This document shows positions 25,819 to 39,894 of a stretch of 64,000 nucleotides of DNA, in pieces. The DNA is taken from contig OX467088.1 of NCBI GenBank assembly GCA_950106755.1, forward strand, positions 29,040,401 through 29,104,400. The letters run 5' to 3'. This DNA is from Climacium dendroides. Taxonomy: Eukaryota; Streptophyta; Bryopsida; Hypnales; Climaciaceae. The translations under genes and the position numbers were made by a program. The notes below the pieces were generated by a model. It did no database searches and was not told the origin of the DNA. It worked only from the letters and a program-made list of their open reading frames with translations. Position 1 is the stretch's first letter, and each line of letters opens with the position of its first letter.

Positions 25819-26504
25819 ATCATGCTCTATTTAATAGAAACCAAACCAATAACTTATATCCGTTTGACATGCAAGCACGTCCCAAAACATAACACACAAC
25901 TTGCAAATCTTCGAAATAATTACGATTCATGGAAAAATCAATCTGAAGAGGACCCTATTGCTTCCCCACACTTTCTAATTCAATGGAAACTGGTTTAAAA
26001 AAAAAAAAAATTAAAAATCATGCTCTATTTAATAGAAACCAAACCAATAACTTATATCCGTTTGACATGCAAGCACGTCCCAAAACATAACACACAACTT
26101 GCAAATCTTCGAAATAATTACGATTCATGGAAAAATCAATTTGAAGAGGACCCTATTGCTTCCCCACACTTTCTAATTCAATGGAAACTGGTTCTAAAAA
26201 AAAAAAAATTAAAAATCATGCTCTATTTAATAGAAACCAAACCAATAACTTATATCCGTTTGACGTGCAAGCACGTCCCAAAACATAACACACAACTTGC
26301 AAATCTTCGAAATAATTACAATTCATGGAAAAATCAAGTTGAGGAGGACACTATTGCTTCCCCACACTTTCACATTTAATAGAAATGGGTTTTTAAAAAA
26401 AACAAATTTAAAAATCATGCTCTATTTAATAGAAACCAAACCAATAACTTATATCCGTTTGACATGCAAGCACGTCCCAAAACATAACACACAACTTGCA
26501 AATC
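25819..26504 (+). repeat. 9-monomer-spaced duplicate (1787 bp), copy 2
   Basis: Order as in 24032-24717. It diverges at its right end (CTCCG here, CTTCG in the other copy). Confidence 0.83.
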
Positions 26505-28402
26505 TCCGAAATAATTACGATTCATGGAAAAATCAATTGGAGCAGGACACTATTGCTTCCCCACACTTTCTCATTTAATAGAAATGGGTTTTAAAAAAAA
26601 ACAAATTTAAAAATCATGCTCTATTTAATAGAAACCAAACCAATAACTTATATCCGTTTCACATGCAAGCACGTCCCAAAACATAACACACAACTTGCAA
26701 ATCTTCGAAAAAATTACGATTCACGAATAATCAATTTGAAGAGGACACTATTGCTTCCCCACACTTTCTCATTTAATAGAAATGGGTTTTAAAAAAAAAC
26801 AAATTTAAAAATCATGCTCTATTTAATAGAAACCAAACCAATAACTTATATCCGTTTGACATGCAAGCACGTCCCAAAACATAACACACAACTTGCAAAT
26901 CTTCGAAATAATTACGATTCATGGAAAAATCAAGTTGAGGAGGACACTATTGCTTCCCCACACTTTCTCATTTAATAGAAATGGGTTTTTAAAAAAAACA
27001 AATTTAAAAATCATGCTCTATTTAATAGAAACCAAACCAATAACTTATATCCGTTTCACATGCAAGCACGTCCCAAAACATAACACACAACTTGCAAATC
27101 TTCGAAATAATTACGATTCATGGAAAAATCAATTTGAAGAGGACCCTATTGCTTCCCCACACTTTCTAATTCAATGGAAACTGGTTTTAAAAAAAAAAAA
27201 ATTAAAAATCATGCTCTATTTAATAGAAACCAAACCAATAACTTATATCTGTTTGACATGCAAGCACGTCCCAAAACATAACACACAACTTGCAAATCTT
27301 CGAAATAATTACGATTCATCGGAAAATCAATTTGAAGAGGACCCTATTGCTTCCCCACACTTTCTAATTCAATGGAAACTGGTTTAAAAACAAAAAAAAA
27401 TGAAAAATCATACTCTATTTAATAGAAACCAAACCAATAACTTATATCCGTTTGACATGTAAGCACGTCCCAAAACATAACACACAACTTGCAAATCTTC
27501 GAAATAATTACGATTCATGGAAAAATCAATTTGAAGAGGACCCTATTGCTTCCCCACACTTTCTAATTCAATGGAAACTGGTTTAAAAACAGAAAAAAAT
27601 GAAAAATCATACTCTATTTAATAGAAACCAAACCAATAACTTATATCCGTTTGACATGTAAGCACGTCCCAAAACATAACACACAACTTGCAAATCTCCG
27701 AAATAATTACGATTCATGGAAAAATCAAGTTGAGGAGGACACTATTGCTTCCCCACACTTTCTCATTTAATAGAAATGGGTTTTTAAAAAAAACAAATTT
27801 AAAAATCATGCTCTATTTAATAGAAACCAAACCAATAACTTATATCCGTTTGACATGCAAGCACGTCCCAAAACATAACACACAACTTGCAAATCTCCGA
27901 AATAATTACGATTCATGGAAAAATCAATTGGAGCAGGACACTATTGCTTCCCCACACTTTCTCATTTAATAGAAATGGGTTTTAAAAAAAAACAAATTTA
28001 AAAATCATGCTCTATTTAATAGAAACCAAACCAATAACTTATATCCGTTTCACATGCAAGCACGTCCCAAAACATAACACACAACTTGCAAATCTTCGAA
28101 AAAATTACGATTCACGAATAATCAATTTGAAGAGGACACTATTGCTTCCCCACACTTTCTCATTTAATAGAAATGGGTTTTTAAAAAAAAAAAATTTAAA
28201 AATCATGCTCTATTTAATAGAAACCAAACCAATAACTTATATCCGTTTGACATGCAAGCACGTCCCAAAACATAACACACAACTTGCAAATCTTCGAAAT
28301 AATTACTATTCATGGAAAAATCAATTTGAAGAGGACCCTATTGCTTCCCCACACTTTCTAATTCAATGGAAACTGGTTTAAAAAAAAAAAAAATGAAAAA
28401 TC

Positions 28403-29593
28403 ATACTCTATTTAATAGAAACCAAACCAATAACTTATATCCGTTTGACATGTAAGCACGTCCCAAAACATAACACACAACTTGCAAATCTCCGAAATAA
28501 TTACGATTCATGGAAAAATCAATTGGAGCAGGACACTATTGCTTCCCCACACTTTCTCATTTAATAGAAATGGGTTTTAAAAAAAAACAAATTTAAAAAT
28601 CATGCTCTATTTAATAGAAACCAAACCAATAACTTATATCCGTTTGACATGCAAGCACGTCCCAAAACATAACACACAACTTGCAAATCTCCGAAATAAT
28701 TACGATTCATGGAAAAATCAATTTGAAGAGGACCCTATTGCTTCCCCACACTTTCTAATTCAATGGAAACTGGTTTACAAAAAAAAAAAATGAAAAATCA
28801 TACTCTATTTAATAGAAACCAAACCAATAACTTATATCCGTTTGACATGTAAGCACGTCCCAAAACATAACACACAACTTGCAAATCTCCGAAATAATTA
28901 CGATTCATGGAAAAATCAATTGGAGCAGGACACTATTGCTTCCCCACACTTTCTCATTTAATAGAAATGGGTTTTAAAAAAAAACAAATTTAAAAATCAT
29001 GCTCTATTTAATAGAAACCAAACCAATAACTTATATCCGTTTGACATGCAAGCACGTCCCAAAACATAACACACAACTTGCAAATCTCCGAAATAATTAC
29101 GATTCATGGAAAAATCAATTTGAAGAGGACCCTATTGCTTCCCCACACTTTCTAATTCAATGGAAACTGGTTTAAAAAAAAAAAAAATGAAAAATCATAC
29201 TCTATTTAATAGAAACCAAACCAATAACTTATATCCGTTTGACATGTAAGCACGTCCCAAAACATAACACACAACTTGCAAATCTCCGAAATAATTACGA
29301 TTCATGGAAAAATCAATTGGAGCAGGACACTATTGCTTCCCCACACTTTCTCATTTAATAGAAATGGGTTTTAAAAAAAAACAAATTTAAAAATCATGCT
29401 CTATTTAATAGAAACCAAACCAATAACTTATATCCGTTTGACATGCAAGCACGTCCCAAAACATAACACACAACTTGCAAATCTCCGAAATAATTACGAT
29501 TCATGGAAAAATCAATTTGAAGAGGACCCTATTGCTTCCCCACACTTTCTAATTCAATGGAAACTGGTTTAAAAAAAAAAAAAATGAAAAATC
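28403..29593 (+). repeat. Dimeric higher-order repeat, 3 x 397 bp
   Basis: Units at 28403-28799, 28800-29196 and 29197-29593. Each has a class a monomer beginning ATACTC with TGTAAG, then a class c' monomer beginning ATGCTC. The ATACTC anchor therefore appears every second monomer. The first unit ends with GGTTTACAAAA in place of GGTTTAAAAA. Confidence 0.93.
28602..28799 (+). repeat. Representative class c' monomer (198 bp)
   Basis: Like class c but with CTCCG in place of CTTCG, so it looks like a recombinant between class a (front) and class c (tail). It is the second half of the 397-bp dimer. This copy has GGTTTACAAAA at the spacer start. Confidence 0.85.
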
Positions 29594-31747
29594 ATACTCT
29601 ATTTAATAGAAACCAAACCAATAACTTATATCCGTTTGACATGTAAGCACGTCCCAAAACATAACACACAACTTGCAAATCTTCGAAATAATTACAATTC
29701 ATGGAAAAATCAAGTTGAGGAGGACACTATTGCTTCCGCACACTTTCACATTTAATAGAAATGGGTTTTTAAAAAAAACAAATTTAAAAATCATGCTCTA
29801 TTTAATAGAAACCAAACCAATAACTTATATCCGTTTGACATGCAAGCACGTCCCAAAACATAACACACAACTTGCAAATCTTCGAAATAATTACGATTCA
29901 TGGAAAAATCAATTTGAAGAGGACCCTATTGCTTCCCACACTTTCTAATTCAATGGAAACTGGTTTAAAAAAAAAAAAATTAAAAATCATGCTCTATTTA
30001 ATAGAAACCAAACCAATAACTTATATCCGTTTGACGTGCAAGCACGTCCCAAAACATAACACACAACTTGCAAATCTTCGAAATAATTACAATTCATGGA
30101 AAAATCAATTTGAAGAGGACCGTATTGCTTCCCCACACTTTCTAATTCAATGGAAACTGGTTTACAAACAAAAAAAATTAAAAATTATGCTCTATTTAAT
30201 AGAAACCAAACCAATAACTTATATCCGTTTCACATGCAAGCACGTCCCAAAACATAACACACAACTTGCAAATCTTCGAAATAATTACGATTCATGGAAA
30301 AATCAAGTTGAGGAGGACACTATTGCTTCCCCACACTTTCTCATTTAATAGAAATGGGTTTTTAAAAAAAACAAATTTAAAAATCATGCTCTATTTAATA
30401 GAAACCAAACCAATAACTTATATCCGTTTCACATGCAAGCACGTCCCAAAACATAACACACAACTTGCAAATCTTCGAAATAATTACGATTCATGGAAAA
30501 ATCAATTTGAAGAGGACCCTATTGCTTCCCCACACTTTCTAATTCAATGGAACTGGTTTAAAAAAAAAAAAAATGAAAAATCATACTCTATTTAATAGAA
30601 ACCAAACCAATAACTTATATCTGTTTGACATGCAAGCACGTCCCAAAACATAACACACAACTTGCAAATCTTCGAAATAATTACGATTCATGGAAAAATC
30701 AATTTGAAGAGGACCCTATTGCTTCCCACACTTTCTAATTCAATGGAAACTGGTTTAAAAAAAAAAAAATTAAAAATCATGCTCTATTTAATAGAAACCA
30801 AACCAATAACTTATATCCGTTTGACGTGCAAGCACGTCCCAAAACATAACACACAACTTGCAAATCTTCGAAATAATTACAATTCATGGAAAAATCAATT
30901 TGAAGAGGACCCTATTGCTTCCCCACACTTTCTAATTCAATGGAAACTGGTTTACAAACAAAAAAAATTAAAAATTATGCTCTATTTAATAGAAACCAAA
31001 CCAATAACTTATATCCGTTTCACATGCAAGCACGTCCCAAAACATAACACACAACTTGCAAATCTTCGAAATAATTACGATTCATGGAAAAATCAAGTTG
31101 AGGAGGACACTATTGCTTCCCCACACTTTCTCATTTAATAGAAATGGGTTTTTAAAAAAAACAAATTTAAAAATCATGCTCTATTTAATAGAAACCAAAC
31201 CAATAACTTATATCCGTTTGACATGCAAGCACGTCCCAAAACATAACACACAACTTGCAAATCTTCGAAATAATTACGATTCATGGAAAAATCAATTTGA
31301 AGAGGACCCTATTGCTTCCCCACACTTTCTAATTCAATGGAAACTGGTTTAAAAAAAAAAAAAATGAAAAATCATACTCTATTTAATAGAAACCAAACCA
31401 ATAACTTATATCCGTTTGACATGTAAGCACGTCCCAAAACATAACACACAACTTGCAAATCTCCGAAATAATTACGATTCATGGAAAAATCAATTGGAGC
31501 AGGACACTATTGCTTCCCCACACTTTCTCATTTAATAGAAATGGGTTTTAAAAAAAAACAAATTTAAAAATCATGCTCTATTTAATAGAAACCAAACCAA
31601 TAACTTATATCCGTTTGACATGCAAGCACGTCCCAAAACATAACACACAACTTGCAAATCTCCGAAATAATTACGATTCATGGAAAAATCAATTTGAAGA
31701 GGACCCTATTGCTTCCCCACACTTTCTAATTCAATGGAAACTGGTTT
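28801..31747 (+). repeat. 20-monomer-spaced duplication (3964 bp), copy 1
   Basis: Variant order matches 32765-35711. Differences I noted: CTTCCGCACAC (about 29736) against CTTCCCCACAC, GACCGTATTG (about 30119) against GACCCTATTG, TTTCACATG (about 30427) against TTTGACATG, and one spacer base near 30770. Within the copy a block of four monomers (about 790 bp) is itself duplicated: the monomers with CTTCCCACAC at about 29933 and 30724, each followed by a GACGTGC e monomer and a TTTACAAACAAAA spacer. Confidence 0.88.
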
Positions 31748-32564
31748 AGGGTAAAAAAAAATGAAAAATCATACTCTATTTAATAGAAACCAAACCAATA
31801 ACTTATATCCGTTTGACATGTAAGCACGTCCCAAAACATAACACACAACTTGCAAATCTCCGAAATAATTACGATTCATGGAAAAATCAATTGGAGCAGG
31901 ACACTATTGCTTCCCCACACTTTCTCATTTAATAGAAATGGGTTTTAAAAAAAAACAAATTTAAAAATCATGCTCTATTTAATAGAAACCAAACCAATAA
32001 CTTATATCCGTTTGACATGCAAGCACGTCCCAAAACATAACACACAACTTGCAAATCTCCGAAATAATTACGATTCATGGAAAAATCAATTTGAAGAGGA
32101 CCCTATTGCTTCCCCACACTTTCTAATTCAATGGAAACTGGTTTAAAAAAAAAAAAAATTAAAAATCATGCTCTATTTAATAGAAACCAAACCAATAACT
32201 TATATCCGTTTGACATGTAAGCACGTCCCAAAACATAACACACAACTTGCAAATCTCCGAAATAATTACGATTCATGGAAAAATCAATTGGAGCAGGACA
32301 CTATTGCTTCCCCACACTTTCTCATTTAATAGAAATGGGTTTTAAAAAAAAACAAATTTAAAAATCATGCTCTATTTAATAGAAACCAAACCAATAACTT
32401 ATATCCGTTTGACATGCAAGCACGTCCCAAAACATAACACACAACTTGCAAATCTCCGAAATAATTACGATTCATGGAAAAATCAATTTGAAGAGGACCC
32501 TATTGCTTCCCCACACTTTCTAATTCAATGGAAACTGGTTTAAAAAAAAAAAAAATGAAAAATC
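31374..32564 (+). repeat. Dimeric higher-order repeat, 3 x 397 bp, second block
   Basis: Units at 31374, 31771 and 32168 with the same a / c' order. The spacer at the end of the first unit contains TTTAGGGTAAAA. The third unit begins ATGCTC, not ATACTC. Confidence 0.92.
31745..31751 (+). repeat. TTTAGGG heptamer in a spacer
   Basis: The A-tract after CTGG begins TTTAGGGTAAAA in place of TTTAAAAAAAAA. It occurs only here and at 40266-40272, 8521 bp apart, and marks those two segments as specific duplicates. A single heptamer is not a telomere repeat. Confidence 0.9.
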
Positions 32565-32763
32565 ATACTCTATTTAATAGAAACCAAACCAATAACTTAT
32601 ATCTGTTTGACATGCAAGCACGTCCCAAAACATAACACACAACTTGCAAATCTTCGAAATAATTACAATTCATGGAAAAATCAAGTTGAGGAGGACACTA
32701 TTGCTTCCCCACACTTTCACATTTAATAGAAATGGGTTTTAAAAAAAAACAAATTTAAAAATC

Positions 32764-33557
32764 ATGCTCTATTTAATAGAAACCAAACCAATAACTTATA
32801 TCCGTTTGACATGTAAGCACGTCCCAAAACATAACACACAACTTGCAAATCTCCGAAATAATTACGATTCATGGAAAAATCAATTGGAGCAGGACACTAT
32901 TGCTTCCCCACACTTTCTCATTTAATAGAAATGGGTTTTAAAAAAAAACAAATTTAAAAATCATGCTCTATTTAATAGAAACCAAACCAATAACTTATAT
33001 CCGTTTGACATGCAAGCACGTCCCAAAACATAACACACAACTTGCAAATCTCCGAAATAATTACGATTCATGGAAAAATCAATTTGAAGAGGACCCTATT
33101 GCTTCCCCACACTTTCTAATTCAATGGAAACTGGTTTAAAAAAAAAAAAAATGAAAAATCATACTCTATTTAATAGAAACCAAACCAATAACTTATATCC
33201 GTTTGACATGTAAGCACGTCCCAAAACATAACACACAACTTGCAAATCTCCGAAATAATTACGATTCATGGAAAAATCAATTGGAGCAGGACACTATTGC
33301 TTCCCCACACTTTCTCATTTAATAGAAATGGGTTTTAAAAAAAAACAAATTTAAAAATCATGCTCTATTTAATAGAAACCAAACCAATAACTTATATCCG
33401 TTTGACATGCAAGCACGTCCCAAAACATAACACACAACTTGCAAATCTCCGAAATAATTACGATTCATGGAAAAATCAATTTGAAGAGGACCCTATTGCT
33501 TCCCCACACTTTCTAATTCAATGGAAACTGGTTTAAAAAAAAAAAAAATGAAAAATC
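32764..33557 (+). repeat. Dimeric higher-order repeat, 2 x 397 bp, third block
   Basis: Units at 32764-33160 and 33161-33557. They are separated from the previous dimers by one monomer (32565-32763) with TCTGTTTG, AATTC, GTTGAGG and a TTTCACATTT tail. Further single dimers of this type lie at 35338-35734 and 38508-38904. Confidence 0.9.
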
Positions 33558-35711
33558 ATACTCTATTTAATAGAAACCAAACCAATAACTTATATCCGTT
33601 TGACATGTAAGCACGTCCCAAAACATAACACACAACTTGCAAATCTTCGAAATAATTACAATTCATGGAAAAATCAAGTTGAGGAGGACACTATTGCTTC
33701 CCCACACTTTCACATTTAATAGAAATGGGTTTTTAAAAAAAACAAATTTAAAAATCATGCTCTATTTAATAGAAACCAAACCAATAACTTATATCCGTTT
33801 GACATGCAAGCACGTCCCAAAACATAACACACAACTTGCAAATCTTCGAAATAATTACGATTCATGGAAAAATCAATTTGAAGAGGACCCTATTGCTTCC
33901 CACACTTTCTAATTCAATGGAAACTGGTTTAAAAAAAAAAAAATTAAAAATCATGCTCTATTTAATAGAAACCAAACCAATAACTTATATCCGTTTGACG
34001 TGCAAGCACGTCCCAAAACATAACACACAACTTGCAAATCTTCGAAATAATTACAATTCATGGAAAAATCAATTTGAAGAGGACCCTATTGCTTCCCCAC
34101 ACTTTCTAATTCAATGGAAACTGGTTTACAAACAAAAAAAATTAAAAATTATGCTCTATTTAATAGAAACCAAACCAATAACTTATATCCGTTTCACATG
34201 CAAGCACGTCCCAAAACATAACACACAACTTGCAAATCTTCGAAATAATTACGATTCATGGAAAAATCAAGTTGAGGAGGACACTATTGCTTCCCCACAC
34301 TTTCTCATTTAATAGAAATGGGTTTTTAAAAAAAACAAATTTAAAAATCATGCTCTATTTAATAGAAACCAAACCAATAACTTATATCCGTTTGACATGC
34401 AAGCACGTCCCAAAACATAACACACAACTTGCAAATCTTCGAAATAATTACGATTCATGGAAAAATCAATTTGAAGAGGACCCTATTGCTTCCCCACACT
34501 TTCTAATTCAATGGAACTGGTTTAAAAAAAAAAAAAATGAAAAATCATACTCTATTTAATAGAAACCAAACCAATAACTTATATCTGTTTGACATGCAAG
34601 CACGTCCCAAAACATAACACACAACTTGCAAATCTTCGAAATAATTACGATTCATGGAAAAATCAATTTGAAGAGGACCCTATTGCTTCCCACACTTTCT
34701 AATTCAATGGAAACTGGTTTAAAAAAAAAAAATTTAAAAATCATGCTCTATTTAATAGAAACCAAACCAATAACTTATATCCGTTTGACGTGCAAGCACG
34801 TCCCAAAACATAACACACAACTTGCAAATCTTCGAAATAATTACAATTCATGGAAAAATCAATTTGAAGAGGACCCTATTGCTTCCCCACACTTTCTAAT
34901 TCAATGGAAACTGGTTTACAAACAAAAAAAATTAAAAATTATGCTCTATTTAATAGAAACCAAACCAATAACTTATATCCGTTTCACATGCAAGCACGTC
35001 CCAAAACATAACACACAACTTGCAAATCTTCGAAATAATTACGATTCATGGAAAAATCAAGTTGAGGAGGACACTATTGCTTCCCCACACTTTCTCATTT
35101 AATAGAAATGGGTTTTTAAAAAAAACAAATTTAAAAATCATGCTCTATTTAATAGAAACCAAACCAATAACTTATATCCGTTTGACATGCAAGCACGTCC
35201 CAAAACATAACACACAACTTGCAAATCTTCGAAATAATTACGATTCATGGAAAAATCAATTTGAAGAGGACCCTATTGCTTCCCCACACTTTCTAATTCA
35301 ATGGAAACTGGTTTAAAAAAAAAAAAAATGAAAAATCATACTCTATTTAATAGAAACCAAACCAATAACTTATATCCGTTTGACATGTAAGCACGTCCCA
35401 AAACATAACACACAACTTGCAAATCTCCGAAATAATTACGATTCATGGAAAAATCAATTGGAGCAGGACACTATTGCTTCCCCACACTTTCTCATTTAAT
35501 AGAAATGGGTTTTAAAAAAAAACAAATTTAAAAATCATGCTCTATTTAATAGAAACCAAACCAATAACTTATATCCGTTTGACATGCAAGCACGTCCCAA
35601 AACATAACACACAACTTGCAAATCTCCGAAATAATTACGATTCATGGAAAAATCAATTTGAAGAGGACCCTATTGCTTCCCCACACTTTCTAATTCAATG
35701 GAAACTGGTTT
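32765..35711 (+). repeat. 20-monomer-spaced duplication (3964 bp), copy 2
   Basis: Same order as 28801-31747. Its right limit is at the spacer that reads TTTAGGGTAAAA in copy 1 and a plain A-tract here. Part of this unit is repeated a third time at an 11-monomer spacing (2177 bp), from about 35735 to 36690. Confidence 0.88.
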
Positions 35712-36690
35712 AAAAAAAAAAAAAATGAAAAATCATACTCTATTTAATAGAAACCAAACCAATAACTTATATCCGTTTGACATGTAAGCACGTCCCAAAA
35801 CATAACACACAACTTGCAAATCTTCGAAATAATTACAATTCATGGAAAAATCAAGTTGAGGAGGACACTATTGCTTCCCCACACTTTCACATTTAATAGA
35901 AATGGGTTTTTAAAAAAAACAAATTTAAAAATCATGCTCTATTTAATAGAAACCAAACCAATAACTTATATCCGTTTGACATGCAAGCACGTCCCAAAAC
36001 ATAACACACAACTTGCAAATCTTCGAAATAATTACGATTCATGGAAAAATCAATTTGAAGAGGACCCTATTGCTTCCCACACTTTCTAATTCAATGGAAA
36101 CTGGTTTAAAAAAAAAAAAATTAAAAATCATGCTCTATTTAATAGAAACCAAACCAATAACTTATATCCGTTTGACGTGCAAGCACGTCCCAAAACATAA
36201 CACACAACTTGCAAATCTTCGAAATAATTACAATTCATGGAAAAATCAATTTGAAGAGGACCCTATTGCTTCCCCACACTTTCTAATTCAATGGAAACTG
36301 GTTTACAAACAAAAAAAATTAAAAATTATGCTCTATTTAATAGAAACCAAACCAATAACTTATATCCGTTTCACATGCAAGCACGTCCCAAAACATAACA
36401 CACAACTTGCAAATCTTCGAAATAATTACGATTCATGGAAAAATCAAGTTGAGGAGGACACTATTGCTTCCCCACACTTTCTCATTTAATAGAAATGGGT
36501 TTTTAAAAAAAACAAATTTAAAAATCATGCTCTATTTAATAGAAACCAAACCAATAACTTATATCCGTTTGACATGCAAGCACGTCCCAAAACATAACAC
36601 ACAACTTGCAAATCTTCGAAATAATTACGATTCATGGAAAAATCAATTTGAAGAGGACCCTATTGCTTCCCCACACTTTCTAATTCAATG
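34694..36690 (+). repeat. 16-monomer-spaced duplication (3170 bp), copy 1
   Basis: Matches 37864-39860. Shared order: GACGTGC e monomer with TTTACAAACAAAA spacer, CACATGC b monomer starting ATTATGCTC, c, one 397-bp dimer, TGTAAG b monomer, CTTCCCACAC monomer. At the right end this copy has the one-base deletion AATGGAACTGG, while the other reads AATGGAAACTGG. Confidence 0.83.
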
Positions 36691-38507
36691 GAACTGGTTT
36701 AAAAAAAAAAAAAATGAAAAATCATACTCTATTTAATAGAAACCAAACCAATAACTTATATCTGTTTGACATGCAAGCACGTCCCAAAACATAACACACA
36801 ACTTGCAAATCTCCGAAATAATTACGATTCATGGAAAAATCAATTGGAGCAGGACACTATTGCTTCCCCACACTTTCTCATTTAATAGAAATGGGTTTTA
36901 AAAAAAAACAAATTTAAAAATCATGCTCTATTTAATAGAAACCAAACCAATAACTTATATCCGTTTGACATGCAAGCACGTCCCAAAACATAACACACAA
37001 CTTGCAAATCTCCGAAATAATTACGATTCATGGAAAAATCAATTTGAAGAGGACCCTATTGCTTCCCCACACTTTCTAATTCAATGGAAACTGGTTTAAA
37101 AAAAAAAAAATTAAAAATCATGCTCTATTTAATAGAAACCAAACCAATAACTTATATCCGTTTGACGTGCAAGCACGTCCCAAAACATAACACACAACTT
37201 GCAAATCTTCGAAATAATTACAATTCATGGAAAAATCAAGTTGAGGAGGACACTATTGCTTCCCCACACTTTCACATTTAATAGAAATAGGTTTTTAAAA
37301 AAAACAAATTTAAAAATCATGCTCTATTTAATAGAAACCAAACCAATAACTTATATCCGTTTGACATGCAAGCACGTCCCAAAACATAACACACAACTTG
37401 CAAATCTCCGAAATAATTACGATTCATGGAAAAATCAATTTGAAGAGGACCCTATTGCTTCCCCACACTTTCTAATTCAATGGAAACTGGTTTAAAAAAA
37501 AAAAAAATGAAAAATCATACTCTATTTAATAGAAACCAAACCAATAACTTATATCCGTTTGACATGTAAGCACGTCCCAAAACATAACACACAACTTGCA
37601 AATCTTCGAAATAATTACGATTCATGGAAAAATCAAGTTGAGGAGGACACTATTGCTTCCCCACACTTTCTCATTTAATAGAAATGGGTTTTTAAAAAAA
37701 ACAAATTTAAAAATCATGCTCTATTTAATAGAAACCAAACCAATAACTTATATCCGTTTGACATGCAAGCACGTCCCAAAACATAACACACAACTTGCAA
37801 ATCTTCGAAATAATTACGATTCATGGAAAAATCAATTTGAAGAGGACCCTATTGCTTCCCCACACTTTCTAATTCAATGGAAACTGGTTTAAAAAAAAAA
37901 AAATTAAAAATCATGCTCTATTTAATAGAAACCAAACCAATAACTTATATCCGTTTGACGTGCAAGCACGTCCCAAAACATAACACACAACTTGCAAATC
38001 TTCGAAATAATTACAATTCATGGAAAAATCAATTTGAAGAGGACCCTATTGCTTCCCCACACTTTCTAATTCAATGGAAACTGGTTTACAAACAAAAAAA
38101 ATTAAAAATTATGCTCTATTTAATAGAAACCAAACCAATAACTTATATCCGTTTCACATGCAAGCACGTCCCAAAACATAACACACAACTTGCAAATCTT
38201 CGAAATAATTACGATTCATGGAAAAATCAAGTTGAGGAGGACACTATTGCTTCCCCACACTTTCTCATTTAATAGAAATGGGTTTTTAAAAAAAACAAAT
38301 TTAAAAATCATGCTCTATTTAATAGAAACCAAACCAATAACTTATATCCGTTTGACATGCAAGCACGTCCCAAAACATAACACACAACTTGCAAATCTTC
38401 GAAATAATTACGATTCATGGAAAAATCAATTTGAAGAGGACCCTATTGCTTCCCCACACTTTCTAATTCAATGGAAACTGGTTTAAAAAAAAAAAAAATG
38501 AAAAATC
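35712..38507 (+). repeat. Mosaic part of the dimer-rich domain
   Basis: Joins the third partial copy of the 2177-bp unit (to about 36690) to the next full one (from about 37864). Between them are a TCTGTTTG class a monomer (36724), c', a GACGTGC monomer with AATTC, GTTGAGG and TTTCACATTT (about 37117) and the spacer AAATAGGTTTTT (about 37285), which recurs near 41450 and 44025. Confidence 0.78.
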
Positions 38508-39860
38508 ATACTCTATTTAATAGAAACCAAACCAATAACTTATATCCGTTTGACATGTAAGCACGTCCCAAAACATAACACACAACTTGCAAATCTCCGA
38601 AATAATTACGATTCATGGAAAAATCAATTGGAGCAGGACACTATTGCTTCCCCACACTTTCTCATTTAATAGAAATGGGTTTTAAAAAAAAACAAATTTA
38701 AAAATCATGCTCTATTTAATAGAAACCAAACCAATAACTTATATCCGTTTGACATGCAAGCACGTCCCAAAACATAACACACAACTTGCAAATCTCCGAA
38801 ATAATTACGATTCATGGAAAAATCAATTTGAAGAGGACCCTATTGCTTCCCCACACTTTCTAATTCAATGGAAACTGGTTTAAAAAAAAAAAAAATGAAA
38901 AATCATACTCTATTTAATAGAAACCAAACCAATAACTTATATCCGTTTGACATGTAAGCACGTCCCAAAACATAACACACAACTTGCAAATCTTCGAAAT
39001 AATTACAATTCATGGAAAAATCAAGTTGAGGAGGACACTATTGCTTCCCCACACTTTCACATTTAATAGAAATGGGTTTTTAAAAAAAACAAATTTAAAA
39101 ATCATGCTCTATTTAATAGAAACCAAACCAATAACTTATATCCGTTTGACATGCAAGCACGTCCCAAAACATAACACACAACTTGCAAATCTTCGAAATA
39201 ATTACGATTCATGGAAAAATCAATTTGAAGAGGACCCTATTGCTTCCCACACTTTCTAATTCAATGGAAACTGGTTTAAAAAAAAAAAAATTAAAAATCA
39301 TGCTCTATTTAATAGAAACCAAACCAATAACTTATATCCGTTTGACGTGCAAGCACGTCCCAAAACATAACACACAACTTGCAAATCTTCGAAATAATTA
39401 CAATTCATGGAAAAATCAATTTGAAGAGGACCCTATTGCTTCCCCACACTTTCTAATTCAATGGAAACTGGTTTACAAACAAAAAAAATTAAAAATTATG
39501 CTCTATTTAATAGAAACCAAACCAATAACTTATATCCGTTTCCCATGCAAGCACGTCCCAAAACATAACACACAACTTGCAAATCTTCGAAATAATTACG
39601 ATTCATGGAAAAATCAAGTTGAGGAGGACACTATTGCTTCCCCACACTTTCTCATTTAATAGAAATGGGTTTTTAAAAAAAACAAATTTAAAAATCATGC
39701 TCTATTTAATAGAAACCAAACCAATAACTTATATCCGTTTGACATGCAAGCACGTCCCAAAACATAACACACAACTTGCAAATCTTCGAAATAATTACGA
39801 TTCATGGAAAAATCAATTTGAAGAGGACCCTATTGCTTCCCCACACTTTCTAATTCAATG
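37864..39860 (+). repeat. 16-monomer-spaced duplication (3170 bp), copy 2
   Basis: Same order as 34694-36690. Private change TTTCCCATGC at about 39540, where the other copies have TTTCACATGC. Confidence 0.83.
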
Positions 39861-39894
39861 GAAACTGGTTTAAAAAAAAAAAAAATGAAAAATC

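Larger units (their letters stand above)
22338..28402 (+). repeat. Mosaic domain of short segmental duplications
   Basis: Contains a tandem trimer (23043-24232), a 13-monomer-spaced pair (22570-23031 and 25149-25610), a 9-monomer-spaced pair (24032-24717 and 25819-26504) and the first f monomers (about 26620 and 28010). Private changes include CACGCACG at about 25077 (normally CAAGCACG), ACCATACCA at about 24847, and ATCGGAAAATC at about 27319, also seen near 1129. Confidence 0.8.

Noticed and set aside
31745..31751. Telomeric repeat or telomere fusion (TTTAGGG)
   Set aside because: Only one heptamer in a spacer, present in two duplicated places; there is no tandem run.
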